From the NCBI RefSeq assembly GCF_014117215.1, contig NZ_JACGXS010000002.1, forward strand, positions 460,290 through 524,289: a stretch of DNA of 64,000 bases. The letters are read 5' to 3'. Every line of letters starts with the position of its first letter. Position 1 is the first letter of the stretch. The notes under the pieces are model-generated. The model saw nothing but the letters and a program-made list of their open reading frames with translations, was not told the origin of the DNA and searched no databases. Shown one piece after another: positions 38,329 through 49,503 of this stretch. This stretch comes from Stenotrophomonas tumulicola. Its GTDB lineage: Bacteria; Pseudomonadota; Gammaproteobacteria; Xanthomonadales; Xanthomonadaceae. The position numbers and the translations under genes are program-made.

Positions 38329-41199
38329 ATGAATTTCCGTAACCCCGCCGTTCGGCTGGGCATGCTGCCTGCCGGCATCGCGCTGGCGCTGAGCCCGAGC
38401 TTCGCCTCGGCGCAGGAAGCTGCAGCATCCGGCACTACCGATCTGGACCGTATTTCGGTCACCGGCTCGCGCATCCGCCAAGCAAGCATGGAAACCGCCC
38501 AGCCGGTGATTGCATTGCAGCGCGCCGACATCGAGAAGCAGGGCTTCACCAGCGTGGCCGATATCGTGCAGAACCTGGCCGCGACCGGTTCCCCTGCAAT
38601 CAGCCGCAATGACGCATTGACCTCCGGTGAAGAAGTGGGCGGTCAGTACGTTGACCTGCGCAACCTTGGCCCGGAGCGTACCCTGGTGCTGCTGGATGGC
38701 AAGCGCATGGGCACCAGCACCGGTGGTTACACCGATCTGGCTGCGATCCCGACGTCGGTCGTCGAGCGTATTGAAGTACTGACCGACGGCGCGTCGGCCA
38801 TCTACGGTTCAGATGCAATTGCCGGTGTGATCAACATCATCACCCGCAAGAACTTCGACGGCCTGGAAGCCAGCGTCTACCGTGGCCAGTACGGCCAAGG
38901 CGATGGTGACAAGGAAACCTACAACTTTGTGTACGGGCAGACCGGTGATCGCGGGTCGATCACCTTCGGTGCCGAGTACAGCAAGGAAAAGCCGGTTTTC
39001 GCCAAGAACCGCCGCTACAGCCGATATCCGAACGGCCAGTGGCACCAGTCGCCGAACGAGACGGAAGGCGCCAATGGCTGGTCGGCTGCGTCCAACAAGG
39101 GCGTTCTGATCGATGGCGACGACAACTGGTATGTGCTCAACCCGGGTGCGTCCGGTTCCAGCCTGTCCGATTTCCACGAGTTCGGCTTGGATGACTACAC
39201 CAATGCCAGCGAGGAAATGTGGCTGCAGAACAAGCTGGAGCGTCGTTCGGTGTTCGCCAACGGCAACTTCGACCTGACCGACAACGTGCGCGCAACCGCG
39301 AACGTGCTTTACACCAAGCGCACTGCGACGTCCCAGATCGCAGGCTACCCGTACCAGTCGGAAGTCTATGAGACCCCGCTGTCGGCCGATAGCGCGTTCA
39401 ACCCGCTGGGCGAAGATGCGAACTTCATCCGCCGTGGTTCCGAAGTGCCGCGCCAGACCGAATCGGAGCAGGAAACCTTCCGCTTCAGTGCTGGCCTGGA
39501 AGGTTCGTTCCAGTTCGCCGACAAGTACTGGGACTGGGACGTGGGCTACGTCTACAACCAGAACAAGGGCGTCAAGACCGGTACTGGTGACCTCTTCATT
39601 CCGAACGTGCAGAACGCGGTCGGCCCTTCGTTCATTGATGCCGGTGGCGTTGCCCGCTGTGGTACCGAAGGCGCCGTGATCTCGGGCTGCACCCCGTGGA
39701 ACCCGTTGCTGCCCTACGGCGCCACCGGCGCTGGTGCGCTGGCAGGCAACGAGGCGCTGCAGAACTACCTGTTCCTGCCGAGCCACGATACCTACACCAA
39801 CACCACCAAGGTCTACAGCGCCAACATCGCCGGTTCGCTGTTCACCTTGCCGGCTGGCGATCTGGCCATTGCCGCCGGTTACGAGCACCGCGAAGAAAGT
39901 GGCGAGTACAACCCGGATGCGCTGTTGCAGTCCGGTTTGAGCACCAGCCTCGCCGGTGCCCCGACCCGCGGTGATTACGACCTTGACGAGTTCTATCTGG
40001 AACTGAACGTGCCGATCCTGGCCGATCTGCCGTTCGCCAAGGAACTGTCGCTGGACATGGCGGGTCGCTATTCGGATTACAGCACCTTCGGCGACACGGT
40101 GAACTCGAAGTTCGGCCTGAAGTGGAAGCCGATCGATGACTTGCTGATCCGTGGCACCTACGCCACAGGTTTCCGTGCACCGAACATCTCGAACCTGTAC
40201 GGCGGCGTTTCGCAGACCTTCGACAGCTACACCGATCCGTGCGACACCAGCTTTGGCTCGGCTTCGCGCAATCCGTCGGTTGCTGCGGCCTGTGGTGCAG
40301 CCGGCCTGCCGGCTGACTTCCGCCAGATCACGTCGGGTGGCGCAGTTTCCACCGGCCCGGGTACGCAGTCGTACAGCGCTTTCGAGTCGGGTTCCAACGC
40401 AGAGCTGAAGCCGGAGACGTCCAAGACCTGGACGGCCGGATTCGTATATAGCCCGAACTTCGTGCAGGGTCTGGACGTCAGCCTGGATTGGTGGAAGATC
40501 CGCATTGACAACGTGATCGCCGCTGAATCGGTGACCTCGATCCTGAACCAGTGCTATGTGCTGGGCATCGACTCGGCATGTGACCGCTTCGACCGTGGTA
40601 CCGAAGGCCGTACCACTGGCCAGGTGGTCGATGTGACTCGTACGCTGATCAATGGTGGTTACCAGGAAACCTCGGGTTACGACCTGGGCGTGAAGTACCG
40701 TCTGCCGGAGTTGGCAATCGGCAACTTCACCATCGATTGGAAGACCACCTACGTCGATTACCTGGAATACAAGCGGGATAACGAAGCTGAAACCCCGGTC
40801 GAGCAGTCCACCGGTTGGGAAGGCAACTTCCGCGTGCGTTCAAACCTGAACGTCGATTGGAGCTATGGCAACTTCGGTGTCAACTGGGGTGTCCGTTACT
40901 TCTCCGGCATGAAGGAAGCGTGCTCCTATGACATGGATGGTGGCCGCGAGTGCAACCAGCCGGACTTCAGCTCGCCGTACACCCTGGCCCAGCCGACCCG
41001 GAAGGTTGGTTCCAACACCTTCCACGACCTGCAGATCCGTTACAACGCTCCATGGGATGCCACCATCTCGCTGGGCGCCAACAACGTGTTCAATCATGAA
41101 GGTCCGGTCATGTACAGCCAGCCGAACTCGAGCTTCTCGTATTACGGTGGCTTTGACATCGGTCGTTTCTACTACATGAAGTACACCCAGCGCTTCTGA
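38329..41199 (+). CDS. TonB-dependent outer-membrane receptor
   Basis: 956 residues. Signal peptide about 1-28 (ending SFASAQEA), then a TonB-box-like TDLDRISVTGSRI (residues ~37-49). The plug domain (about 50-165) holds GASAIYGSDAIAGVINI, and the remainder is a 22-strand barrel ending in an aromatic residue (TQRF). It imports a ligand across the outer membrane using TonB/ExbB/ExbD energy. Two Cys-containing loops (for example CGTEGAVISGC and DPCDTSFGSASRNPSVAAAC) hint at structured extracellular parts. The start follows TTGGAGAG at 38318. The ligand is unknown; the AraC gene upstream suggests regulated uptake. A strong terminator follows. Confidence 0.92.
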   Translation: MNFRNPAVRLGMLPAGIALALSPSFASAQEAAASGTTDLDRISVTGSRIRQASMETAQPVIALQRADIEKQGFTSVADIVQNLAATGSPAISRNDALTSGEEVGGQYVDLRNLGPERTLVLLDGKRMGTSTGGYTDLAAIPTSVVERIEVLTDGASAIYGSDAIAGVINIITRKNFDGLEASVYRGQYGQGDGDKETYNFVYGQTGDRGSITFGAEYSKEKPVFAKNRRYSRYPNGQWHQSPNETEGANGWSAASNKGVLIDGDDNWYVLNPGASGSSLSDFHEFGLDDYTNASEEMWLQNKLERRSVFANGNFDLTDNVRATANVLYTKRTATSQIAGYPYQSEVYETPLSADSAFNPLGEDANFIRRGSEVPRQTESEQETFRFSAGLEGSFQFADKYWDWDVGYVYNQNKGVKTGTGDLFIPNVQNAVGPSFIDAGGVARCGTEGAVISGCTPWNPLLPYGATGAGALAGNEALQNYLFLPSHDTYTNTTKVYSANIAGSLFTLPAGDLAIAAGYEHREESGEYNPDALLQSGLSTSLAGAPTRGDYDLDEFYLELNVPILADLPFAKELSLDMAGRYSDYSTFGDTVNSKFGLKWKPIDDLLIRGTYATGFRAPNISNLYGGVSQTFDSYTDPCDTSFGSASRNPSVAAACGAAGLPADFRQITSGGAVSTGPGTQSYSAFESGSNAELKPETSKTWTAGFVYSPNFVQGLDVSLDWWKIRIDNVIAAESVTSILNQCYVLGIDSACDRFDRGTEGRTTGQVVDVTRTLINGGYQETSGYDLGVKYRLPELAIGNFTIDWKTTYVDYLEYKRDNEAETPVEQSTGWEGNFRVRSNLNVDWSYGNFGVNWGVRYFSGMKEACSYDMDGGRECNQPDFSSPYTLAQPTRKVGSNTFHDLQIRYNAPWDATISLGANNVFNHEGPVMYSQPNSSFSYYGGFDIGRFYYMKYTQRF

Positions 41200-41228
41200 T
41201 CCATCGAAGCATTGGTGCATGAAAGGAA

Positions 41229-41256
41229 GGGCGGGCCGCAAGGCCCGCCCTTTTTT
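41229..41256 (+). terminator. Intrinsic terminator after the TonB receptor
   Basis: A 9-bp perfect stem (GGGCGGGCC/GGCCCGCCC) with a GCAA loop is followed by T6. It stops transcription 30 bp past the receptor stop codon. Confidence 0.92.
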
Positions 41257-41361
41257 CTTCTTCCATGGGCTGCGCTGGATGTTCGCGCGCGCATTTGACG
41301 GGCATGGCCCGTCACTGCCAGGCCCCACGATCAGAGGGCGGGGGGCATCCGCGCTGGACGT

Positions 41362-42483
41362 TCAGGCCTCTGGCGAGGCCAGCCCCATCAGTGCATTGGC
41401 GTGCTCGCGCCATTCGGGCAGCTTGTGCAGCACGCCCGCGCGCTGCAGATAGGCCTCGTCCACCGGGTCGCCATTCACCAGTGCCAGCGCAACGTGTACC
41501 GCGCCGGTCACCCAGAAGCTGCGGGTGTTTGCGCGCTGGGGCTGCAGATGGAAGCCGACGGCTTCCACGATCGGCATCGGCAGGCCCCACAGGCCGAGCA
41601 GGTAGGCGCCTGCTTCGGCATGGCCCGGTCGTGCATCGTCGGCCGGTATCGATGTGTCGCGTTCATTGCGTACGCCCGGCAACAACAGGCCGATGTCGGC
41701 CAGCAGGGCGGCGGTGGCGCCCAGTTCTGCACTGGACGTGGGCAACAGGCGTGCGGCCAGGCGCGAAGAGAGCAGGGCGCGCTGCTGCAGCGAATTGCGT
41801 TCGGCGGCGGACAGGGTCGGCGCCGAAAATACTTCGCTGGCCAGCACCAGGTCGCGCAGCGTCGACAGGCCCAGGCGGGTGACGGCGGTGCGCAGGTCGG
41901 AAATGGTGCGGCCGCTGCTGAAGAACGCCGAATTGGACAACTGCAGCACTTTTGCGGCGATCGCCGGGTCGGCCGCGACCAGCCTGGCGACGTCGGCGCT
42001 GTCGGCATCGTCATCGTGCTCCAGCGCCTGGGTCAGGCTCAGGTAGACGTGGGGCGGCGACGGCAGCTTCTCGATGCGGCCGATGGCCTCGCGCAGCCGC
42101 GGGTTGTCCAGCAGTTCACGCAGCTCTTCCAGGCTGCCCAGGGCTTCCAGCAACATTTCCGGTGCCAGCGGCAGTGGAAGGAACCGATGGGCGACACCGA
42201 TAAGGCGGGCCGGTGGTGGGCGATTGCCCTGCTGGGCATCGATCAGCGCGATGCGGATGGTTCCTGGCCGCAGCGTGCGGACCTGTCCAAGCAGCGTGGT
42301 CGCATCCATATCGCCCAGATACGGGCTGACCACCACGGCATCCACCGCCGAGGCGGCAACCGCTGCCATCGCAGCGTGGCCGCCTGGCAGTGTCGTGGTA
42401 AGCCATTCTTCCCCAAGATCGGCAATGAAACCTGTCAGCTCAGCCGGAAGGCTGGCTTCGTCCCCAACAAACAGAATGCGCAC
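41362..42483 (-). CDS. HDOD-domain protein with receiver-like N-terminus lacking the phospho-Asp
   Basis: 373 residues. Residues 1-120 look like a receiver domain (VRILFVGDEASLPAELTGF, then AAMAAVAASAVDAVVVSPY), but the phosphorylated Asp position reads SPYLGD, so the acceptor is replaced by Pro; a nearby acidic pair (GDE) is kept. Residues about 135-340 form the HDOD fold (KLPSPPHVYLSLTQALE, VAADPAIAAKVLQLSNSAFF), an HD-like domain usually without catalytic residues. HDOD proteins relay signals in motility, biofilm and stress. The start is GTG at 42483. No kinase is adjacent. A pseudo-receiver signalling scaffold is the best reading. Confidence 0.8.
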   Translation of the reverse strand: MRILFVGDEASLPAELTGFIADLGEEWLTTTLPGGHAAMAAVAASAVDAVVVSPYLGDMDATTLLGQVRTLRPGTIRIALIDAQQGNRPPPARLIGVAHRFLPLPLAPEMLLEALGSLEELRELLDNPRLREAIGRIEKLPSPPHVYLSLTQALEHDDDADSADVARLVAADPAIAAKVLQLSNSAFFSSGRTISDLRTAVTRLGLSTLRDLVLASEVFSAPTLSAAERNSLQQRALLSSRLAARLLPTSSAELGATAALLADIGLLLPGVRNERDTSIPADDARPGHAEAGAYLLGLWGLPMPIVEAVGFHLQPQRANTRSFWVTGAVHVALALVNGDPVDEAYLQRAGVLHKLPEWREHANALMGLASPEA

Positions 42484-42658
42484 GACGCGTTCCCCTGGCG
42501 GACCACGCACGGCGTCGTGGTCGAAGTGAAGTGCCGCAATTTAACCGATTCGGCCCGGTGGCGGATGTGCCACAAGGCCGAACGGTGAACTGCCTGGCAG
42601 GCCGCGAACGGGCGGCTGCCAAGCTGCGCAGCCGATGCCACGTGCGTGGCCGGAGCGA

Positions 42659-43195
42659 TCAGGCCTTGCCGTCGAGATAACGCTGGTGGGCCTCGACCAG
42701 GATCTGCTTGGCCTCGGCGGCGCCGGCCCAACCATCCAGCTTGACCCACTTGCCCTTCTCCAGGTCCTTGTAGTGCTCGAAGAAGTGGCCGATGCGCTCC
42801 AGCCAGTGGCTGGACACCTGCCCGATGTCTTCCACGTGGGCGTAACCACTGAACACCTTGGCGATCGGCACGGCCAGGATCTTCTCGTCGCTGCCCGCCT
42901 CGTCGCTCATCTTCAGCACGCCCACCGGACGGCAGCGCACCACCGAGCCCGGAATCAGCGGCAGCGGCAGGACGACCAGTACGTCGGCCGGGTCGCCGTC
43001 GCCGCACAGGGTGCTCGGCACATAGCCGTAATTGCACGGATAGCGCATCGGAGTCGAAAGGATGCGGTCGACGAAGATCGCGCCGGTGTCCTTGTCCACT
43101 TCGTACTTGACCGGCTCGGAATCCTTCGGGATCTCGATGATGACGTTGATTTCGTCCGGCGGGTTCTTGCCGGGGGAGACGAGTTCCAGACCCAT
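42659..43195 (-). CDS. ppa: Soluble inorganic pyrophosphatase (family I)
   Basis: 178 residues, the family norm. The signature DGDPADVLVV (metal-binding Asp residues) and the MRYPCNYGYVPST active-site strand are intact. It splits PPi to two phosphates in the cytoplasm, pulling biosynthetic reactions. Nearby genes hppA and pfp also use PPi, making a local pyrophosphate cluster. Confidence 0.95.
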   Translation of the reverse strand: MGLELVSPGKNPPDEINVIIEIPKDSEPVKYEVDKDTGAIFVDRILSTPMRYPCNYGYVPSTLCGDGDPADVLVVLPLPLIPGSVVRCRPVGVLKMSDEAGSDEKILAVPIAKVFSGYAHVEDIGQVSSHWLERIGHFFEHYKDLEKGKWVKLDGWAGAAEAKQILVEAHQRYLDGKA

Positions 43196-43373
43196 TGATG
43201 TGCTCCGGTAGCGGGGGGCGAAAAGAGGACCATTTTATGCGTTTGCCGATCTGTGTGCAGGTGGGATTCCTGCAGCCTGCCGGGAAGAACCTCCAGCGCG
43301 GGCCGCGGACTCCCCCGATGCCCCAGGGCCGGGCATCGCTGGATGCTGGGGACGAGCCCCACAGAGCTTGACC

Positions 43374-43922
43374 ATGTTTCCCTTCACCATGCTGCCAAAG
43401 CGTTACATGGACCTTGCACGTCTGGTCCTTATCCACATGTTGACCGTTTCTGCCCCCCTGCTGGCAGGCCCGGCACATGCCCACCCGGGTGTCGATGGCC
43501 GGAACCGGTTCGTGGATCTGGTTGACCATCCGGCGCCTGAGGCGAACTGGGATCGCTTCTATGACCTGGAAGACCGTCTGGCCGCCGGATTCCAGGCCGC
43601 CTGCGCGAACGAGGCCTGCGTACCGCGGCGCTTCCTGTGGCCGATGCAGCTGCGATGCTCGGTCCAGGCGCAGGATGGCAGCATGGCAGCATGCATCTGG
43701 GTGGTGGCCGGCAGTGACCTGCGCGTGCGCGCGGCAGGCAGCATCGAGCCTGACGTCGTGGTATGGCGCTGCGTGTTGCCGATACCTCCAGGCCTGGGGG
43801 TAGACGCCTTCCATGCCGCACTTGATGTGGCCGAGCCGTTGCGGGTGCGCCTGCCGGGGGCATCGGCCAGCCTGCTGCAAGGGCTGCGCCGCTGCCTGGC
43901 CAAGCCGGGGACCGCGTCATGA
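43374..43922 (+). CDS. Small secreted cysteine-rich protein, paralogue A
   Basis: 182 residues with a signal peptide or hydrophobic start (LARLVLIHMLTVSAPLLAG, cleavage near HAH). It carries CANEAC (CX4C), PMQLRCSVQ, AACIWVVAGS and WRCVLPIP, all matched in the next gene. Not recognised as a named family. The start was set at ATG 43374 because no stronger ribosome site precedes other ATGs (43389, 43407); the real start may be later. Its stop overlaps the next start (ATGA). The likely location is the periplasm or outside the cell. Confidence 0.55.
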   Translation: MFPFTMLPKRYMDLARLVLIHMLTVSAPLLAGPAHAHPGVDGRNRFVDLVDHPAPEANWDRFYDLEDRLAAGFQAACANEACVPRRFLWPMQLRCSVQAQDGSMAACIWVVAGSDLRVRAAGSIEPDVVVWRCVLPIPPGLGVDAFHAALDVAEPLRVRLPGASASLLQGLRRCLAKPGTAS

Positions 43923-44383
43923 CCGGACTCCTGCTGCTATTGCTGGTCGCTGGATCGATGCCCGCGGACATCCATGTCGATGCGCGCGACCATCCCAGGC
44001 CCGGGGAGGGCGAGGCGGCCTTCGCTGCGATGGAGCGTGCGCTGGTACGTGGATTTGATGACATCTGCGGCGACACGTTCTGCGAAGGCGACTACGGCAA
44101 CCTGCGTGCGCTGCAGTTGCGGTGTGCCGTCACCCGGAACACGGGGGCAGTGGCAGAGTGCCTGTGGAGCTTTGCAGGCAGCTATGCCTGGGTCAACGAG
44201 CGCGACGCACTGCCCAGTGTCGATTCCCGGACCTGGGCGTGCCGGTTGCCGGTGGTGCCGGGAACCCGTTTGTCGGTGCTGCTGCCGTTGCTCAGCGGTC
44301 CGGGCGCGCTGGATACCGCATTGCCCTGCAGCGACCCCATTACTTGCCCGAGTACCTACGATGCATTGACCGACTGCCTCTGA
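43919..44383 (+). CDS. Small secreted cysteine-rich protein, paralogue B
   Basis: 154 residues. Signal peptide MTGLLLLLLVAGSMPADI, then CGDTFC (CX4C), ALQLRCAVT, AECLWSFAGS and WACRLPVV, matching the upstream protein in order and spacing. A further C-terminal cysteine cluster (PCSDPITCPSTYDALTDC) is unique to it. ATGA overlap with the gene before suggests translational coupling. No known family recognised; an inhibitor, a partner pair or a toxin-immunity pair are all open. Downstream is the convergent hppA gene. Confidence 0.55.
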   Translation: MTGLLLLLLVAGSMPADIHVDARDHPRPGEGEAAFAAMERALVRGFDDICGDTFCEGDYGNLRALQLRCAVTRNTGAVAECLWSFAGSYAWVNERDALPSVDSRTWACRLPVVPGTRLSVLLPLLSGPGALDTALPCSDPITCPSTYDALTDCL

Positions 44384-44477
44384 TGGCAGCGAGTTGAAAT
44401 GAGCAAAGGGGACGGGACTGGGGCGGCGCCGCGATGTGATGGACCTCCCATCCATCCTGCGGGGCCGCCCCTACCTG

Positions 44478-46505
<2,028 letters not shown>

Positions 46506-46783
46506 GACCCCTCCCGAGTTGGATGATTGGCATCCAGCGGTGGTGAACGGCACCACGAGGGGGACGATGGGCTGCAACTCTGGAACCAGCCCGTGCCGAC
46601 CTTGGCGGTCGTCCTACGTATGGCGGTGTTCAGCAATCCCTGGTGACCGCAGTATGCGGTGCGTTGCGTGAGGGTGCCAGCGGCGTGCCGCGTGGGGCCG
46701 TGGCGCTGCGTCATCCCGGCATCTTTGCGCGCCGTTAAGCCGGGCTCTGCGACCGTGCGCCGAACCTGTCGTGGAGAATGCCG

Positions 46784-47287
46784 ATGCGCCTGCCTGTCCT
46801 GATCCTCTCCATGTCGATGTCGGCGGTGCCGGCGTTGGCTGCCGAAACCCCGGAACTGCAGCGTGCCGTTGGCGCCGCGCAGGCTGTGGGTGCCGTGCAT
46901 ACGTTGCGGCAGATCCCGGAGGCCTGTGCCCGGCTCGAGGGTGCGTTTACCGGCGACGCCGCACAGCCTTATCGCTTCGCACCGGTGCGCACCAGCGAGC
47001 AATGCCAGCCCCGCGCGCGCTTCGTCGATTACGCCAAGGCGCAGCCAACCGCTGAGAAAGGCTGGAAGCTCAATGACGTGATCCGTGTTCCAGAAGCCGC
47101 GTGTCCAGCGCGACAGGCGGTGGTGCGTGTCTGGCGCCTGCCCGTTGCACCCAATGCCGAACGCGACGGCCAAGGCCAGTCGCGCATCTATCTGGAGGAT
47201 GCGAAGAAGCAGGCGGCGTCGGGAAAAATACCGCAGGTGACGATGTTCGCCGCGCAGTTGCAGATGGAAGGCAACGCCTGCAATTGA
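46784..47287 (+). CDS. Secreted small protein of unknown function
   Basis: 167 residues with a signal peptide (MRLPVLILSMSMSAVPALAAE, cleavage near residue 20). The rest is mostly helical with four cysteines (EACARLEG, SEQCQPRARF, EAACPARQ and a terminal GNACN), likely two disulfides. Not recognised as a known family. The ATG at 46784 follows GGAGA; another ATG is 6 bp upstream. It lies between the hppA promoter region and pfp on the opposite strand, with a REP hairpin after its end. Confidence 0.55.
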   Translation: MRLPVLILSMSMSAVPALAAETPELQRAVGAAQAVGAVHTLRQIPEACARLEGAFTGDAAQPYRFAPVRTSEQCQPRARFVDYAKAQPTAEKGWKLNDVIRVPEAACPARQAVVRVWRLPVAPNAERDGQGQSRIYLEDAKKQAASGKIPQVTMFAAQLQMEGNACN

Positions 47288-47335
47288 CGGTGACGGGCAT
47301 GGCCCGTCACTGCCGGGGCTGGCCGGGGCCGCCGC

Positions 47336-48592
47336 TCAGGCTTCGAAGGCTTCCAGTTTCTTCTTTACCGCCGTGTTCTTCAGCGTGACGTATTTCGGCA
47401 GGCCGTCCGGCCCATAGGGCAGGGGGGCCTCGCCCTTGATCAACGGCTGCAGATAGGCACGTGCCTTCTCGGTGATGCCGAAGCCGTCCTTGCGGATGAA
47501 GCCGGCCGGCATCTTCTTTTCGTGGTTGGCGATCTTCGCCAGCGGTGCAGCGTCGATCTTCCAGCGATACGGCTTGTCGCTGCTGCGCACGATGACCGGC
47601 ATGACCCCGTTGTGTCCGGCCAGCGCCAGCCGGACGGCAGCCTTGCCCACCGCCTGCGCCTGCTCCCAGTCGGTCTTCGAGGCGATATGGCGGGCCGAGC
47701 GCTGCAGATAGTCGGGCACGGTCCAGTGCACCTTGTAACCAAGCTGGTCCTTCACCCGTGCCGCCAGGTGCGCGGCGACCCCACCCAACTGGGTATGGCC
47801 AAACGAATCCTTGCTGCCGCCGGCATCGGCCACAAAACGGCCGTCAGCACTGGCGATGCCTTCCGAAGCGACCACCACGCAGTAGCCGACGCGTTCGACC
47901 ACCGCGTGCACCTTGGCCAGGAAAGCCGCCTCGTCGTAGGCGCGCTCGGGCAGCAGGATCACGTGCGGTGCCTCATCGGCGCCATTGCCAGCCAGGCCGG
48001 CGGCGGCGGCCAGCCAGCCGGCGTGGCGGCCCATTGCCTCGTAGACGAAGACACGGGTGGAGGTCTCGGCCATGGCGGCCACGTCGAGGGCCGCCTCGCG
48101 TACCGACACGGCGGTGTATTTGGCGGCCGAACCGAAGCCGGGGCAGGTGTCGGTCACGGCCAGGTCGTTGTCGATGGTCTTGGGCACGCCGATACAGGCC
48201 AGGTCATAGCCGAAGGCCTTGGCAAGCTCGGACACCTTCAATGCGGTGTCGGCGGAATCATTGCCGCCGTTGTACAGGAACCAGCGCACGTCGTGGGCCT
48301 GCAGCACCTGCAGCAGCCGCTCATAGCGGGGCCGATCGTGCTCCAGTGATTTCAGCTTGTAGCGGCACGAGCCAAAGGCGCCACCCGGCGTGTGGGCCAG
48401 CGCGCGGATGGCGGCGATGGACTCGCGTGAGGTGTCGATCAGGTCCTCGCGCAGGGCGCCGAGGATGCCATTGCGCGCGGCCAGCACCTTCACCCCGCGT
48501 GCGCGGGCTTCCTGGATCACCGCCGAAGCGGTCGCGTTGATGACGGCGGTGACGCCGCCTGACTGGGCATAGAGCAGGGTGCCTTGGCGCAT
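47336..48592 (-). CDS. pfp: PPi-dependent 6-phosphofructokinase
   Basis: 418 residues, the length of Xanthomonadaceae Pfp. The motifs YNGGNDSADTALK, PKTIDNDLAVTDTCPGFGSA and MGRHAGWLA are those of the PFK fold. The second acidic residue in GGND, in place of the ATP-type GGDGS, is what blocks ATP in PPi-type enzymes. It interconverts fructose-6-phosphate and fructose-1,6-bisphosphate with PPi, reversibly. The ATG at 48592 has GGAG before it; a Met 27 bp upstream is less likely. With ppa and hppA close by, PPi use is a local theme. Confidence 0.9.
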   Translation of the reverse strand: MRQGTLLYAQSGGVTAVINATASAVIQEARARGVKVLAARNGILGALREDLIDTSRESIAAIRALAHTPGGAFGSCRYKLKSLEHDRPRYERLLQVLQAHDVRWFLYNGGNDSADTALKVSELAKAFGYDLACIGVPKTIDNDLAVTDTCPGFGSAAKYTAVSVREAALDVAAMAETSTRVFVYEAMGRHAGWLAAAAGLAGNGADEAPHVILLPERAYDEAAFLAKVHAVVERVGYCVVVASEGIASADGRFVADAGGSKDSFGHTQLGGVAAHLAARVKDQLGYKVHWTVPDYLQRSARHIASKTDWEQAQAVGKAAVRLALAGHNGVMPVIVRSSDKPYRWKIDAAPLAKIANHEKKMPAGFIRKDGFGITEKARAYLQPLIKGEAPLPYGPDGLPKYVTLKNTAVKKKLEAFEA

Positions 48593-48727
48593 GGAGACTC
48601 CGGTCTGGGGGAAGGACATTGCAGGGACATTACCCGGATGCGGTAAAGTGCGGGTATTGCGGTGCAGCGATACCGGTCCGTCCGGGCGCGGCATCTCCCG
48701 GAATTTCAACACGTTGGAGTCAGCTAG

Positions 48728-49294
48728 ATGCGATTGGTTCTGTTGGGGCCGCCCGGTTCGGGCAAAGGAACGCAGGCTACCCGCCTGAAGGAAGATCTCG
48801 GCATCGCCCACATTTCCACCGGAGACCTGCTGCGCGCCGAAGTGGCTGCGGGCACGGAGCTGGGCAAGCAGGCCAAGGCGGTGATGGATGCCGGCAACCT
48901 GGTATCCGACGAGATCCTGCTGGGCATGCTGGAAGCACGCCTGGGCCAGCCTGATGTCGCCAAAGGTTTCATCCTCGACGGCTATCCGCGTAACGTGGCG
49001 CAGGCCAACGCGCTGGACGGACTGCTGGCCAAGATCAGCCAGCCGCTGGACGCGGTGGTGCAGTTGGACGTGGCCACCGAGCTGCTGGTCGAACGCATTG
49101 CCGGCCGCGCTGCGGAACAGGGGCGCGCCGATGACAATCCCGAATCGGTACGCCAACGCCTGCAGGTCTATAACGAGCAGACCGCCCCGGTGGTCGATTT
49201 CTACGCGGGTCGTGGCACGCTGGCACGCGTGGACGGTGTCGGCGAGCTGGACGAGGTGGAAGGCCGCATCACCGCCGCATTGCCGAAGCACTGA
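48728..49294 (+). CDS. adk: Adenylate kinase, short form
   Basis: 188 residues; the P-loop is GPPGSGKGTQ and the AMP-binding TGDLLRAEVAAG and DGYPRNVAQA are intact. It interconverts ATP + AMP and two ADP. The lid between the two nucleotide domains is shortened compared with E. coli (214 residues), the short-form type. The gene is divergent from pfp with 135 bp between. Confidence 0.93.
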   Translation: MRLVLLGPPGSGKGTQATRLKEDLGIAHISTGDLLRAEVAAGTELGKQAKAVMDAGNLVSDEILLGMLEARLGQPDVAKGFILDGYPRNVAQANALDGLLAKISQPLDAVVQLDVATELLVERIAGRAAEQGRADDNPESVRQRLQVYNEQTAPVVDFYAGRGTLARVDGVGELDEVEGRITAALPKH

Positions 49295-49302
49295 TCAGGC
49301 AG

Positions 49303-49335
49303 TGGCGGCATTGCCGGGCCATGCCCGGCAATGCC
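49303..49335. repeat. REP-like hairpin after adk
   Basis: GGCATTGCCGGGCCATGCCC is a stem around GGGCCATGCCC; a GTAG head is replaced by GGCA. It precedes the long hairpin at 49343-49383. Confidence 0.55.
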
Positions 49336-49342
49336 GGGTTGG

Positions 49343-49383
49343 CGCATGAAAAAACACAGGCCTGGTCCATTGCGGACCAGGCC
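49343..49383 (-). terminator. Very strong minus-strand terminator
   Basis: On the minus strand the stem ACACAGGCCTGGTCC pairs with GGACCAGGCCTGTGT around a 5-nt loop, followed by T6. It is oriented to end a minus-strand transcript, although adk and mpl on either side are plus-strand genes. Confidence 0.88.
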
Positions 49384-49503
49384 TGTGTCGTTCAGAACGC
49401 CAGCGGTAGGGCTTGCTCAGGGCCCCGCAGCTTGAGCTCCCATGGGGATGGCCACTTGGGGAGTAGGACCGGTTGGGAACTGCGGCTGGCGACGTAAATT
49501 GTG
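49384..49503 (-). ncRNA. Candidate structured small RNA between adk and mpl
   Basis: Minus-strand reading. A -10-like TATGAT (49515-49510) would start a transcript near 49503; the strong terminator at 49343-49383 ends it, giving about 160 nt. CGCCAGCCGCAG near the 5' end pairs with GCTGGCG (and CTGCGG) near the 3' end, closing a long domain. Single-stranded runs such as CTCCCC and ATCCCC could pair with G-rich mRNA sites. I do not recognise the family. No gene is on that strand. Confidence 0.5.
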
